Assembly: GCA_031430575.1 (NCBI GenBank)
Contig: JANPBT010000028.1
Span: 1 to 28,060, forward strand
Length of the DNA: 28,060 nucleotides
Reading direction: 5' to 3'
DNA from: JANMDS01 sp031430575
Lineage (GTDB): Bacteria > Pseudomonadota > Gammaproteobacteria > Burkholderiales > Casimicrobiaceae
Numbering within the stretch: the first letter of the stretch is position 1; each line of letters begins with the position of its first letter. Below are positions 6,968-15,071 of this stretch, one piece after another. A program made the position numbers and the translations under genes. The notes beneath the pieces were generated by a model. That model worked only from the letters and a program-made list of their open reading frames with translations, did no database searches and had not been told where the DNA came from.

Positions 6968-8698
6968 ATGTCCACCAAAAAACTCACCATCGATCAACTC
7001 CGTAGCCAGCGCTGGATGGCGCCCGATTACATGCGGGCCTTTACCCATCGCGCTCGGATGGCGCAGGCGGGCTATCGACGTGATGAATTTATGGGCCGGC
7101 CGGTGGTGGGCATCATCAATACCTGGAGCGATATTTCCACCTGCCATTTGCACCTAAAAGATCGGGCGCAGAGCGTACGCGAGGGCGTGATCCGCGCGGG
7201 CGGGTTTCCGATTGAGTTGCCCGCGCTTTCGTTAGGCGAAATTTGGGTCAAGCCAACAACCATGCTTTATCGCAATATGCTGGCGATGGAAGTGGAAGAG
7301 CTTATTCGCTCGCATCCAATCGATGGCGTGGTGATTTTGGCCGGCTGCGATAAGACCACGCCGGGCACGCTAATGGGTGCATTTTCGGTGAATCTGCCGA
7401 CGATTTTTGTGCCTGCGGGTGCATCGTCAAATGCTTACTTTCAAGGCGAGCGCGTCGGCACGGGCACGGGCACGGTGAAGTGGCTCAACGAACGCAAGGC
7501 CGGGCGCTTGAGCGAAGAAAAATGGCTGGAGCTGGAAGGCTCGATGACCCGCAGCAATGGCACGTGCAACACGATGGGCACAGCATCCACGATGACGGCA
7601 ATCGCAGAAGTGCTCGGGCTGTCTTTGCCCGGCGCGCAGAGCGTGCCTGCCGTCGATAGCGGTCATCCGCGCATGGCGAGCCTATCGGGCGAGCGCTGCG
7701 TTGAAATGATTTGGGAAGATTTGCGCCCGCGCGCGATCGTCACTGAAGCAAGCTTTCACAACGCGGCAAAAGTGGTGCTCGCCATTGGTGGCTCGACGAA
7801 CGCGTGCGTGCATTTGCCCGCGATGTCAGGGCGCTTAGGGATTCCATTTCCCCTCGATATTTGGGAGCAATACAACCGCGATATTCCGGTGATTGCAAAC
7901 ATCACACCCGCAGGGAAATTCTTGATGGAAGATTTCCATTTTGCCGGTGGCATGCGCGGGCTACTCAAGCAAATGGTTTCAAAGCTTGATACTTCAACGC
8001 TGACCTGCACAGGCAAAACGCTTGCTGAAAATATCGCGACGGCCGAGGTCTATAACGATGATGTGATCCGCAGCTTTGGCAATCCCGTCTCCACCGCGAC
8101 CGGCATTGCCGTGCTGCGCGGTAATTTATCGCCCAATGGTTGCGTGATTAAAGCCTCGGCGGCATCGGCGCATTTGATGAAGCATACCGGGCGGGCATTG
8201 GTTTTTGATAACCACGCCGATTTAAATAAAGCGATGGACGATCCAAATTTAGACGTGGACGAAACCTGCGTGCTCGTATTGCGCAATGCCGGGCCGAAAG
8301 GCGCGCCCGGCATGCCGGAATGGGGCAATATTCCATTGCCTAAAAAATTACTACAAAAAGGCGTGCGCGATATGGTGCGCATTTCTGATTCGCGGATGAG
8401 TGGCACCCATTTTGGCACTTGCGTGCTGCATGTATGCCCAGAATCGGCCGTCGGCGGGCCGTTGGCCTTCATCAAAACGGGCGATCAAATTGCGCTGGAT
8501 GTCGAAGCACGCTCAATCAACGTGCTCATCACCGATGCAGAAATGGCTGCGCGCAAAGCGGCGTGGATTCCGCCAAAGCCGCGCTATTCTCGGGGCTGGA
8601 CAAAGATGTATATCGATCACGTGACCCAAGCCGATGCTGGCGCCGATCTAGATTTCTTAGAAGGCGATGATCTGCAGGACGAGCCAGAGATTTTTTAG
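6968..8698 (+). CDS. IlvD/Edd-family dehydratase, L-arabonate/pentonate type
   Basis: A 576-residue Fe-S dehydratase of the IlvD/Edd family, close in length to sugar-acid dehydratases. Three Cys sit at 59 (SDISTCHLHL), 127 (GCDKTTPG) and 200 (NGTCNTMGTAST). From memory these are the [2Fe-2S] ligand positions of Rhizobium L-arabonate dehydratase, and Lys129 is at the Mg-binding carbamylated-lysine position. The C-terminal ISDSRMSGTHFGT segment carries the catalytic Ser. It would convert a pentonate to 2-keto-3-deoxy-pentonate in the cytoplasm, the step after the SDR at 3552, with which it forms a divergent cluster around a TTT receptor. No Shine-Dalgarno is obvious before the ATG. Branched-chain dihydroxyacid dehydration is less likely given the arabonate-type motifs. 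Confidence 0.88.
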   Translation: MSTKKLTIDQLRSQRWMAPDYMRAFTHRARMAQAGYRRDEFMGRPVVGIINTWSDISTCHLHLKDRAQSVREGVIRAGGFPIELPALSLGEIWVKPTTMLYRNMLAMEVEELIRSHPIDGVVILAGCDKTTPGTLMGAFSVNLPTIFVPAGASSNAYFQGERVGTGTGTVKWLNERKAGRLSEEKWLELEGSMTRSNGTCNTMGTASTMTAIAEVLGLSLPGAQSVPAVDSGHPRMASLSGERCVEMIWEDLRPRAIVTEASFHNAAKVVLAIGGSTNACVHLPAMSGRLGIPFPLDIWEQYNRDIPVIANITPAGKFLMEDFHFAGGMRGLLKQMVSKLDTSTLTCTGKTLAENIATAEVYNDDVIRSFGNPVSTATGIAVLRGNLSPNGCVIKASAASAHLMKHTGRALVFDNHADLNKAMDDPNLDVDETCVLVLRNAGPKGAPGMPEWGNIPLPKKLLQKGVRDMVRISDSRMSGTHFGTCVLHVCPESAVGGPLAFIKTGDQIALDVEARSINVLITDAEMAARKAAWIPPKPRYSRGWTKMYIDHVTQADAGADLDFLEGDDLQDEPEIF

Positions 8699-8714
8699 GC
8701 ATACGCCGCGTACC

Positions 8715-8758
8715 CTGCGCCGCAGGTAGCGCGCATTTTGCAAATACCTGCGGCGCAG
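8715..8758. terminator. Inverted pair of repeat-family copies after the dehydratase
   Basis: Copies with cores at 8716-8728 (forward) and 8745-8757 (reverse) give perfectly complementary 14-bp arms, 8715-8728 and 8745-8758, around a 16-nt loop. The pair starts 17 bp after the dehydratase stop and before the LuxR-type regulator, a natural place for a terminator. No T-run directly follows, so intrinsic termination is unproven. Confidence 0.5.
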
Positions 8759-8843
8759 ATTTGCCCATTTTTGATGCTTTTGGCGATCAGTGCGGGGCAT
8801 GGTTTAATCTAGGCTCAAGTTCATCGCTGCTAAAAAATCTAAA

Positions 8844-11456
8844 TTGCTTCTCGAACGCGACGCCGCTCTCCAACAACTCACCAACGCCTTGACCGCTGCC
8901 TGCAGCGGTCAAGGCGGTATCGTGCTCGTCGGAGGTGAGGCAGGCGTTGGCAAAACAAGCGTGCTCGATGCTTTTTCTGCCCAGGCGCGGGCGCAGGCAA
9001 GCGTGCTTTGGGGGGCTTGCGAAGCATTGCAAACGCCGCGCCCCTTTGGCCCACTGCAAGATATTGCGCGCGGCTTGGGCGAAATCGTGCGGGATGCGCT
9101 GGCGCATGGAGAATCTGCGCCGCAGGTATTTGACGCCGTGCTGGAATGCTTGCGCGTTGCCCCGCAAGCGACCGTGCTCATCTTTGAAGATGTGCATTGG
9201 GCAGATCATGGCACGCTGGATTTAATCCGCTTTCTTGCCCGTAGGCTGCCGCAATTGCGCGCCCTGCTGGTGCTTTCTTACCGCCATGATGAAGTGGGCG
9301 CCGATCACCCCTTGCGCGTGGCCTTGGGCGATGCTGCGAGCAGCGGCGTGAAGCGGATCACGCTTGCGCCCCTTTCCGAGCAGGCCGTGCAGATTTTGGC
9401 GCGCGCGGCCAACGTTGCCCAACCTGATCTTTATACTGTCACCGGTGGCAACGCTTTTTTTGTTACTGAGCTGATTGCAACGCTGCAAATTAGCGCGCAC
9501 GAAGCCTTGCCAAATACAGTGCGCGATGCAGTGCTGGCGCGGCTCCATCGGCTGCCCGAGCAAGCCCGCGCGGTCATGGATGTTGCGTGTGTGGTGCCGG
9601 GCAAAATCGAGCGTTGGCTGGTGCGGGAAGTCATTGGCAGCCATGCGGAGCAAGGCATCTTAGAGTGCTTGCAGCGCGGCGTCCTGCTGGAGCACGATGG
9701 CGGTGATTCCCTACTTTTTCGCCACGAATTGGCGCGGCGGGCAACGCTCGCAGCACTCGCGCCAAGTGCAATGTTGGCGCTTCACCAATCCCTGCTTAAA
9801 GCGCAAATGCTGCGCGAGCGCTCAGCGACGGCACGGCTGGTGCATCATGCCATCGCCATCGGCGAGCCCGCGCAAATCGTCTCCCTTGCGCAGCGGGCTG
9901 CCGAGCACTCCGCTAAGCTTGGCGCGCATCGAGAAGCAGCAGCCCATTACGCGACCGCGCTACGCTTTTGTGCGCAATCTGCGCCGCAGGTACAAGCGCA
10001 ACTCAACGAATCCTGGTCTTACGAAGCCGGGCTCATCAAAATCGATGATGAAGTCATCGCCGCCCGCCAAAAAGCTATCGATCTTTGGCGCTCACTTGCC
10101 AATATGGAAAAAGTTGGGCTCAATTTGCGCTGGCTATCGCGCCTCGTCTGGTATCAGGGCAAGGGCGCGCTCGCGGCCCGTTATCTTAATGAGGCGGTTG
10201 AGGCACTTGAGTCCGTGCCGCCATGCGCCGAGCGGGCGTGGGCATATAGCGTGCGCTCGCAAATCGCGATGCTCAATGCCGATACCGATCGGGCCATCAC
10301 CTGGGGCGAAAAAGCCATCGCGCTTGCGGACCAATTAAATGTGCCCGAAGTACGCGTGCATTCGCTCAATAATATCGGCGCAGCGATGCTTTTTGCCAGT
10401 CGCGGCGATGGCTTGCCCATGCTCGAAGAGAGCCTCGCGCTGGCGCGTAAGCATGGCTTTCATGAGCAGGCAGCGCGGGTGTTTACCAATGTTGCCTCCT
10501 ATGGTGAGCGCTTTCGGCGGTTAGATTTGGCCAAGCGCTATGCCGTAGAAGGCATCGCCTTTGACCGCGAGCATGATCTTGATTCATGGACACATTACCT
10601 CGAAGGCATCCTGGCGCAAATCTACTTAAACCTCTCGCAATTTGAGCTTGCGCAGTCAACAGCTGAAGAGGCCATCTTCCACGCCGGGCTCACAACCGTG
10701 ATGCGCTTGCCCGCCGAGACGGTGCTTGCTTATGTCGCATTGCGCAGCGGTGGGGACGACGCCGCCCAGCGCACAGCAGACGTGCTTGAAAAATCACTGT
10801 CTACCCGGGAAGCGCAGCGCATTTTGCCGACCGTGGCCGCAACGATGGAAGCGGCTTGGCTCGCAGGTAAGCCCGATGCCGCCATGGCGGCCTATCAAAA
10901 TGTCGTCGGGCTCGAAGGGTTTGATGCTAACGCTTGGGATTTTGGCGCGTGTGAAATCTGGCGTCACCGTTTGGGTGAAGATGTCAGCGCCAATCTGGGC
11001 AAGCTCGCAGCGCCCTATGCCGCAGAAGTCAGCGGCGAAATCGAGAAAGCGGTCTCCATGTGGCAGGCCGTCGGCGACACTTACGCTGCAGCGCTTGTGC
11101 TTGCCAACGGCGCTGCAGGGTATTGGCCGCAGGCAATTGAGATTTTTGACGCATTAAATGCAAAACCTGCTGCGCAAAGACTGCGCGAGTTGGCGCGGGC
11201 CGCTGGCGTTAAAGGCATCAAGCGCGGCGTTTATGCAAAAGCCCGCGACAACGCTTTTGGTCTAACGGCAAAAGAAAGCGATGTGCTTCGACTGATCGTG
11301 CAAGGCAAATCCAACGCCCAAATTTCTGAGCAATTATTTCGCTCAATCAAGACCATTGAGCACCATAGCGCATCAGTGCTCGCCAAGCTCAACGCCAAAA
11401 ACCGGGCGGAAGCAACAGCGATTACAGCGCGCGAAAAACTTTTCGATACCGTATAG
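8844..11456 (+). CDS. LuxR-family ATP-dependent transcription regulator (LAL/MalT-like)
   Basis: An 870-residue regulator of the large ATP-binding LuxR type. The N-terminus is a STAND-like ATPase with Walker A GGEAGVGKTS (about residues 30-39) and Walker B LIFEDVHWAD around Glu115/Asp116. The middle is alpha-helical and TPR-like (about 350-750). A C-terminal LuxR helix-turn-helix occupies about 807-857 (LTAKESDVLRLIVQGKS, then SIKTIEHH). It is predicted to bind an inducer through the helical sensor and activate transcription. The start is TTG at 8844, because the upstream in-frame stop leaves no ATG and family members begin near LLERD. Repeat copies at 9116-9128 and 9980-9992 are both read as SAPQV. 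It is the only large regulator here and could control the dehydratase or the downstream catabolic genes. Confidence 0.88.
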   Translation: MLLERDAALQQLTNALTAACSGQGGIVLVGGEAGVGKTSVLDAFSAQARAQASVLWGACEALQTPRPFGPLQDIARGLGEIVRDALAHGESAPQVFDAVLECLRVAPQATVLIFEDVHWADHGTLDLIRFLARRLPQLRALLVLSYRHDEVGADHPLRVALGDAASSGVKRITLAPLSEQAVQILARAANVAQPDLYTVTGGNAFFVTELIATLQISAHEALPNTVRDAVLARLHRLPEQARAVMDVACVVPGKIERWLVREVIGSHAEQGILECLQRGVLLEHDGGDSLLFRHELARRATLAALAPSAMLALHQSLLKAQMLRERSATARLVHHAIAIGEPAQIVSLAQRAAEHSAKLGAHREAAAHYATALRFCAQSAPQVQAQLNESWSYEAGLIKIDDEVIAARQKAIDLWRSLANMEKVGLNLRWLSRLVWYQGKGALAARYLNEAVEALESVPPCAERAWAYSVRSQIAMLNADTDRAITWGEKAIALADQLNVPEVRVHSLNNIGAAMLFASRGDGLPMLEESLALARKHGFHEQAARVFTNVASYGERFRRLDLAKRYAVEGIAFDREHDLDSWTHYLEGILAQIYLNLSQFELAQSTAEEAIFHAGLTTVMRLPAETVLAYVALRSGGDDAAQRTADVLEKSLSTREAQRILPTVAATMEAAWLAGKPDAAMAAYQNVVGLEGFDANAWDFGACEIWRHRLGEDVSANLGKLAAPYAAEVSGEIEKAVSMWQAVGDTYAAALVLANGAAGYWPQAIEIFDALNAKPAAQRLRELARAAGVKGIKRGVYAKARDNAFGLTAKESDVLRLIVQGKSNAQISEQLFRSIKTIEHHSASVLAKLNAKNRAEATAITAREKLFDTV
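8885..8916. promoter_or_regulatory. Perfect 15-bp inverted repeat in the first codons of the LuxR-type gene
   Basis: CGCCTTGACCGCTGC (8885-8899) is followed after CT by its exact reverse complement (8902-8916). It begins 41 nt into the coding sequence. In DNA it could be an autoregulatory operator. In RNA it would fold as a strong hairpin just downstream of a TTG start and could limit translation. Chance occurrence of 15 perfect pairs is unlikely. Confidence 0.5.
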
Positions 11457-11593
11457 CCTCGGGATAAAGCACGATCCCGTTCTGCGTTGCCTTGTCACCC
11501 CACTACCGCATTTGAACCGTCTGCAAATCCCGACACTTGCATACCTGCGGCGCAGATTTGCCCGTTTTTTGCCTATTTTTAAAGGTTTTTTCT

Positions 11594-11731
11594 GAAATTT
11601 AAGGGTTTGCAATTTGAAAAATAGGTAGAACAGGGGAGGTCAGACTCCGCGTATTTTCCTAAAGTACGTCTTATGGGTTCGCAAGCGAGGGCGCATCCAA
11701 ATACCAAATCGGAGTCTGAAATGTCCACCCA
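11594..11731 (+). promoter_or_regulatory. Leader element, copy A, with SD-complementary segment
   Basis: An 89-bp block (11594-11682) recurs with four differences at 12659-12747. After a 28-bp divergent spacer comes a second conserved block (11711-11731) with GGAG, six bases, an ATG at 11721 and the next codons. TCAGACTCCG (11640-11649) is exactly complementary to CGGAGTCTGA (11710-11719), which contains the Shine-Dalgarno. GGAG at 11635-11638 can instead pair with CTCC at 11645-11648. The ATG at 11721 is in frame with the rhodanese gene and would add 52 residues, but the rhodanese has its own start. A REP-like or IS200/IS605-type element end is an alternative origin. Confidence 0.55.
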
Positions 11732-11876
11732 TCTCGAAGCGAAGCTCGGTCTTTTGCGGAACCCGAATAGGCCTTATAGGGGACGCAATCGGCGCGTGAC
11801 ACCGATAAAGTCCTTTTTACCGGATTTACGCGCAAATGCGCCGTTGCTGACAAGATCATCTATTGGAGAAATTTGC

Positions 11877-12488
11877 ATGCGTACTTTAAGCACCACCATG
11901 CTCATGCTTGCCTTCGCGGGCAACGCACACGCTTTTTGCTATCAATCTGGCGAGATGACATCCTGCGCATACACCACTGCTGCCGAAAGCGAGATCAAAG
12001 CCGAGAAACGCACGCGCGATGGTCACTATTTTTCGGCGCACGAGGCGCATGCTTTTCTTGCAAAAACACAGCCAAATTCGCTTTTCATAGATATACGCAC
12101 CCGCGGCGAATACACTTTCGTGGGCAGCCCAAGCGGGCTCGACGGCCACATTCCCTATATGGAAATCCCCGAAGCTGCGCAGTGGGATGCAAAAGCAAAA
12201 CGCTATGAACTTATCGCAAACTCTCACTTTGCGCTTGCGCTTGCAGAACGCCTGAGCGCAAAAGGACTCACTAAAACCAGCCCGATCGTGCTCATTTGCC
12301 GATCAGGTGATCGAAGCGCAAAGGCGGCAGATTTACTTTCCCGTGCGGGCTTCAGCGCGGTCTATACGATCACCGACGGCTTCGAGGGCGATATAGACGC
12401 CAACGGACGTCGCAACATCAACGGATGGCGAAACGTCGGGCTACCATGGGCTTACCCCTCAGCGCAACACGTCGCGTATTCGCAGTAG
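11877..12488 (+). CDS. Periplasmic rhodanese-domain protein
   Basis: A 203-residue single-domain rhodanese (sulfurtransferase fold). It has an N-terminal signal peptide, MRTLSTTMLMLAFAGNAHA, with cleavage predicted after AHA. The domain shows LFIDIRTRGEYTFVG, GHIPYMEIP and the active-site loop CRSGDRSA with Cys141. A longer Cys-x4-Arg-type loop of this form fits sulfurtransferase or persulfide chemistry in the periplasm; the acceptor is unknown. The start at 11877 is preferred because TGGAGA lies 7 nt upstream and a signal peptide follows directly. In-frame ATGs at 11673 and 11721 would bury the signal peptide. A strong terminator follows at 12540. Confidence 0.85.
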   Translation: MRTLSTTMLMLAFAGNAHAFCYQSGEMTSCAYTTAAESEIKAEKRTRDGHYFSAHEAHAFLAKTQPNSLFIDIRTRGEYTFVGSPSGLDGHIPYMEIPEAAQWDAKAKRYELIANSHFALALAERLSAKGLTKTSPIVLICRSGDRSAKAADLLSRAGFSAVYTITDGFEGDIDANGRRNINGWRNVGLPWAYPSAQHVAYSQ

Positions 12489-12539
12489 CGTTATCCAAAA
12501 ACGTAACGCGCAAATGCGTGCGCGCCTCCCGTCAGTCTC

Positions 12540-12572
12540 CGGCTACGCCATCTCAGCGTAGCCGATTTTTTT
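12540..12572 (+). terminator. Rho-independent terminator after the rhodanese gene
   Basis: CGGCTACGC (12540-12548) and GCGTAGCCG (12556-12564) form a perfect 9-bp stem around a 7-nt loop, followed by A and seven T's (12566-12572). It closes the rhodanese transcription unit 52 bp after its stop. This implies that the next gene has its own promoter in or near leader copy B. Confidence 0.9.
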
Positions 12573-12658
12573 GACGCTGTCCGTCGCCAGTTGCTGACAA
12601 TTCTTGGCAGTAGCATGAAAAGTCATCCTAGACGGCCGTCTTTAAGGGTCAACGTTGC

Positions 12659-12797
12659 GAAATTTAAGGGTTTGCAAATCGAAAAATAGGTAGAACAGGG
12701 GAGGTCAGACTCCGCGCATTTTCCTAAAGTACGTCTTATGGATTCGCCCGCTTCGGGCCAAAGCTAATACTGACGAGGAGTCTGAAATGTCCACCCA
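12659..12797 (+). promoter_or_regulatory. Leader element, copy B, with SD-complementary segment
   Basis: This is the second copy of the leader at 11594. The 89-bp block 12659-12747 is nearly identical, the 29-bp spacer differs from copy A and holds a GCCCG/CGGGC mini-hairpin, and the block 12777-12797 is identical, carrying GGAG and the ATG at 12787. TCAGACTCC (12705-12713) is exactly complementary to GGAGTCTGA (12777-12785). Here the ATG is the natural start of the 88-residue protein. Conservation of both complementary segments across a diverged spacer suggests that the pairing matters. Confidence 0.6.
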
Positions 12798-13053
12798 ACT
12801 GATTCACACGCAAGCGCTGAGCTTACCTGCCGTCGCATCAAATATCCGCTCCTCAATCTTCTTTCTAACCGCAATCGCGGCGTCGATCGCCCTGGCCTGC
12901 TACTTCATGGCCAATGCTGCGCAGGCCAATGTTGATCTCGCCGCCACGCCTCAAGACCGGGTTGAACAGTGGATCGCCGAAACCAACGACGGGATCGCCA
13001 TCGATCATCACGCAGCGCGCACCTGCTGCGACCCATTGAGCCCGATCCAATAA
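12787..13053 (+). CDS. Small membrane-anchored or exported protein, unknown
   Basis: An 88-residue protein with one hydrophobic segment (about residues 23-45, beginning SSIFFLTAIAASIALACYF), followed by an ANAAQA-type possible signal peptidase site and a short hydrophilic tail containing DRVEQWIAETNDG and a Cys-Cys pair near the end. It is either a secreted peptide of about 40 residues or a single-pass membrane protein. I do not recognise a family. The ATG is set by GGAG 6 nt upstream within leader copy B. Its stop overlaps the next start as TAATG, so it is translationally coupled to the multipass membrane protein and probably works with it. Confidence 0.65.
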   Translation: MSTQLIHTQALSLPAVASNIRSSIFFLTAIAASIALACYFMANAAQANVDLAATPQDRVEQWIAETNDGIAIDHHAARTCCDPLSPIQ

Positions 13054-13868
13054 TGACGCTATCAACCTCACTGGCGCTAAGTGCGGCTGCGCTTTTTACG
13101 ATCCTCTCAATACAAAAAAGAGCGGGCGCGCGCGTCAGCGGGCTTTTCGCAGGCTTACCGCTGACTACCGCACCCTGCGCGTTGATCGTCTTTGCCGATC
13201 AGGGCGCATTGATCGCAGCGCAAACGCTAAGTGGCGCGATGGTAGCCAGCAGTGCGGCCTGCTTCGGCTTGATGACGTTCGCTTTTTTACGTGCGTACGT
13301 TGGTCGCATCATGGGGTCTTTCATCACAATGGCCGTATTTGCGGCGGTTTGCGCATTGGCGCTCTTAGCCGCTGGAGAAAGCATTCATCTGCGCACGGGT
13401 GTGGCCTGCGCCCTGTTTGCGGTCGCTCTGGGGATGAGCCGTTTGCTGCCTTTGCCGCACATCGTCGGCACGCTACGCGGCTGCCCAATCGCCATTACCT
13501 TTCCGCTTGCATTGGGTGCGGTGAGCCTTGCTGCTGTGCTCTGCCGCGCGCTACCGGCGACGTGGGGTGGCGTGTTGGCCGCGGCACCGATACTGGGCTT
13601 GGCCGCCATCCTGGTGAATCATTTCAACTTCGGCTACGATGCCGTGGCGCATGCAGCGAAGGGATACGTTACTGGCGTCGCCTCTAAGCTTGTATTTTGT
13701 GCCGTGCTGATGTACGGCTTAGTTTTTGGGCTTGGTCTTTGGCTCGCATTTGCAATCGCGCTTGGGCTGGCTGGGTTAGCGGCAGCGACGCTCAACGTGA
13801 TGCAAACGAAATTAGCCTTACCTGCGGCGCAGATTTCACTGAAAAGCCATGCCTTTGCCAAAACCTAG
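13053..13868 (+). CDS. Multipass inner-membrane protein with internal duplication
   Basis: A 271-residue, strongly hydrophobic protein with roughly eight to ten predicted membrane segments. The ATG at 13053 overlaps the stop of the 88-residue gene (TAATG), so a longer reading from 12969 is unlikely. Two halves resemble each other: SGLFAGLPLTTAPCALIVF with a following TLSGAMVAS segment, and GGVLAAAPILGLAAILVNH with a following GYVTGVASKLVF segment. Such duplication is typical of small transporters and exporters. The family was not recognised and no substrate is implied. A reverse-oriented repeat copy (13819-13831) encodes LPAAQI close to the C-terminus, after the last membrane segment. Confidence 0.75.
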   Translation: MTLSTSLALSAAALFTILSIQKRAGARVSGLFAGLPLTTAPCALIVFADQGALIAAQTLSGAMVASSAACFGLMTFAFLRAYVGRIMGSFITMAVFAAVCALALLAAGESIHLRTGVACALFAVALGMSRLLPLPHIVGTLRGCPIAITFPLALGAVSLAAVLCRALPATWGGVLAAAPILGLAAILVNHFNFGYDAVAHAAKGYVTGVASKLVFCAVLMYGLVFGLGLWLAFAIALGLAGLAAATLNVMQTKLALPAAQISLKSHAFAKT

Positions 13869-13890
13869 CCGTAGCCGTTAATATGCGGGA

Positions 13891-14616
13891 ATGGAAACTT
13901 TAGCCAGCTTACGCACCGACCTTACTGCCGCACTGCGCTGGGCAGCCCATCTCGGCCTTAACGAAGGCGTATGCAACCATTTCAGTGTCGAAGTCGTCAA
14001 AGACCGCTATCTGATTAATCCGCAGGGACTGCATTGGAGCGAGGTTTGCGCGAGCGATCTCTTGCTCATCGATGGCAAAGGTGCTTTGATCGATGGCAAA
14101 CATCCGCTCGAGCCGACGGCGTTTTTCATTCATGCGTGGATTCATAAATTAAATCCAACTGCAAAGGTCGTGCTGCACACGCACATGCCCTACGCCACTG
14201 CGCTCACGCTGGTGCAAGACGGTAAGCTCGCGTGGTGCAACCAAAACGCCTTGCGCTTTTATAACCGTATCGCTTACGACAATAAATACAACGGACTCGC
14301 GCTCGACGATGCCGAAGGTCAACGCATCGGCTCGCAATTTCGCGGGCGCGATGTGCTTTTTATGGCCAGCCACGGCGTTACTGTTGTTGGGTCTTCCATT
14401 GCATGGGCTTTCGATGATTTGTATTATCTTGAGCGCGCTTGCATGCACCAATGCCTCGCAACCCAAATGGCCAATGGCCAAAAATTGCGTGAAATTACGG
14501 GGCCTGTCGCCGAGCGGGTCTGCCGACAAATTGCGGGCGAGCGGGCTCAAAGCGTTGCTTTTTTTGATTCTATTAAACGCCTGCTGGATCGCCAAGCCCC
14601 GGGCTGGCGGGAGTAG
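13891..14616 (+). CDS. Class II aldolase/adducin-family protein
   Basis: A 241-residue protein of the class II aldolase/adducin family (fuculose-phosphate and ribulose-phosphate aldolases and related decarboxylases). The metal-binding His residues are visible: His96 and His98 in VLHTHMPYATAL and His161 in MASHGVTVVG. The substrate loop NHFSVEV lies at residues 29-35. It would catalyse a retro-aldol or decarboxylation step on a hydroxy-acid or keto-acid in the cytoplasm. It is the first gene of the catabolic cluster and ends 8 bp before the RidA gene. A TAATAT-like -10 element (near 13878) lies just upstream of the ATG. Membership of the pathway is inferred from position. Confidence 0.85.
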   Translation: METLASLRTDLTAALRWAAHLGLNEGVCNHFSVEVVKDRYLINPQGLHWSEVCASDLLLIDGKGALIDGKHPLEPTAFFIHAWIHKLNPTAKVVLHTHMPYATALTLVQDGKLAWCNQNALRFYNRIAYDNKYNGLALDDAEGQRIGSQFRGRDVLFMASHGVTVVGSSIAWAFDDLYYLERACMHQCLATQMANGQKLREITGPVAERVCRQIAGERAQSVAFFDSIKRLLDRQAPGWRE

Positions 14617-14624
14617 CGCCGATC

Positions 14625-15002
14625 ATGCCGATCAAAGAAGTGATCGACGCTGGCTTACCGCCGCTCCAACAGCCGTTTTCCTGGGCAGTAAAGAAAAATG
14701 GGTTTCTTTTCACCGCCCACGGCCCCGTGCGCAGTGATGGCACCATCGATACCGGAGACATTGCATCGCAGACGCAACTCACCCTTGAAAATTTGCAGCG
14801 CGCCCTCATCGCTGCCGGCGGCACGTTGTCCGATGTCATGCAAGTCTTGATTTATATGGTGGACATCAACGATATGCCCGAAATCGACGCGGTATATCGC
14901 AGGTTTTTTGCAGCGCCCTTCCCGAGCCGCAGTAGCGTCGGCGGCGTCGCCTTGGTCGTACCGGGAATGAAAATCGAGATCGTTGCCACCGCGGTAATTT
15001 AG
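14625..15002 (+). CDS. RidA/YjgF-family deaminase
   Basis: A 125-residue RidA (Rid/YER057c/UK114) family protein. It has the strand pattern FLFTAHGPV, DIASQTQLTLENLQRALIAAGGTLSDV, and the conserved Arg102 in FPSRSSVGG, followed by a VPGMKIEIVATAVI C-terminus. Members form trimers and hydrolyse reactive enamines or imines, releasing ammonia. Some, such as 2-aminomuconate deaminases, act in ring-cleavage pathways for aminated aromatics. With the VOC dioxygenase and ALDH in the same cluster, an aminomuconate-type role is attractive but unproven; general imine clearance after the amino-acid dehydrogenase-like enzyme is the alternative. Confidence 0.88.
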   Translation: MPIKEVIDAGLPPLQQPFSWAVKKNGFLFTAHGPVRSDGTIDTGDIASQTQLTLENLQRALIAAGGTLSDVMQVLIYMVDINDMPEIDAVYRRFFAAPFPSRSSVGGVALVVPGMKIEIVATAVI

Positions 15003-15071
15003 GCCTCTCCTATCGGGGCATTTTTGAGCCCAAACTGCGCCGCAGGTATATCCCAAAAAGCAGACCTATTC

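Noticed and set aside
11458..11480. Intrinsic terminator after the LuxR-type gene (CGGGAT/ATCCCG)
   Set aside because: The stem is only six pairs and no T-run follows.
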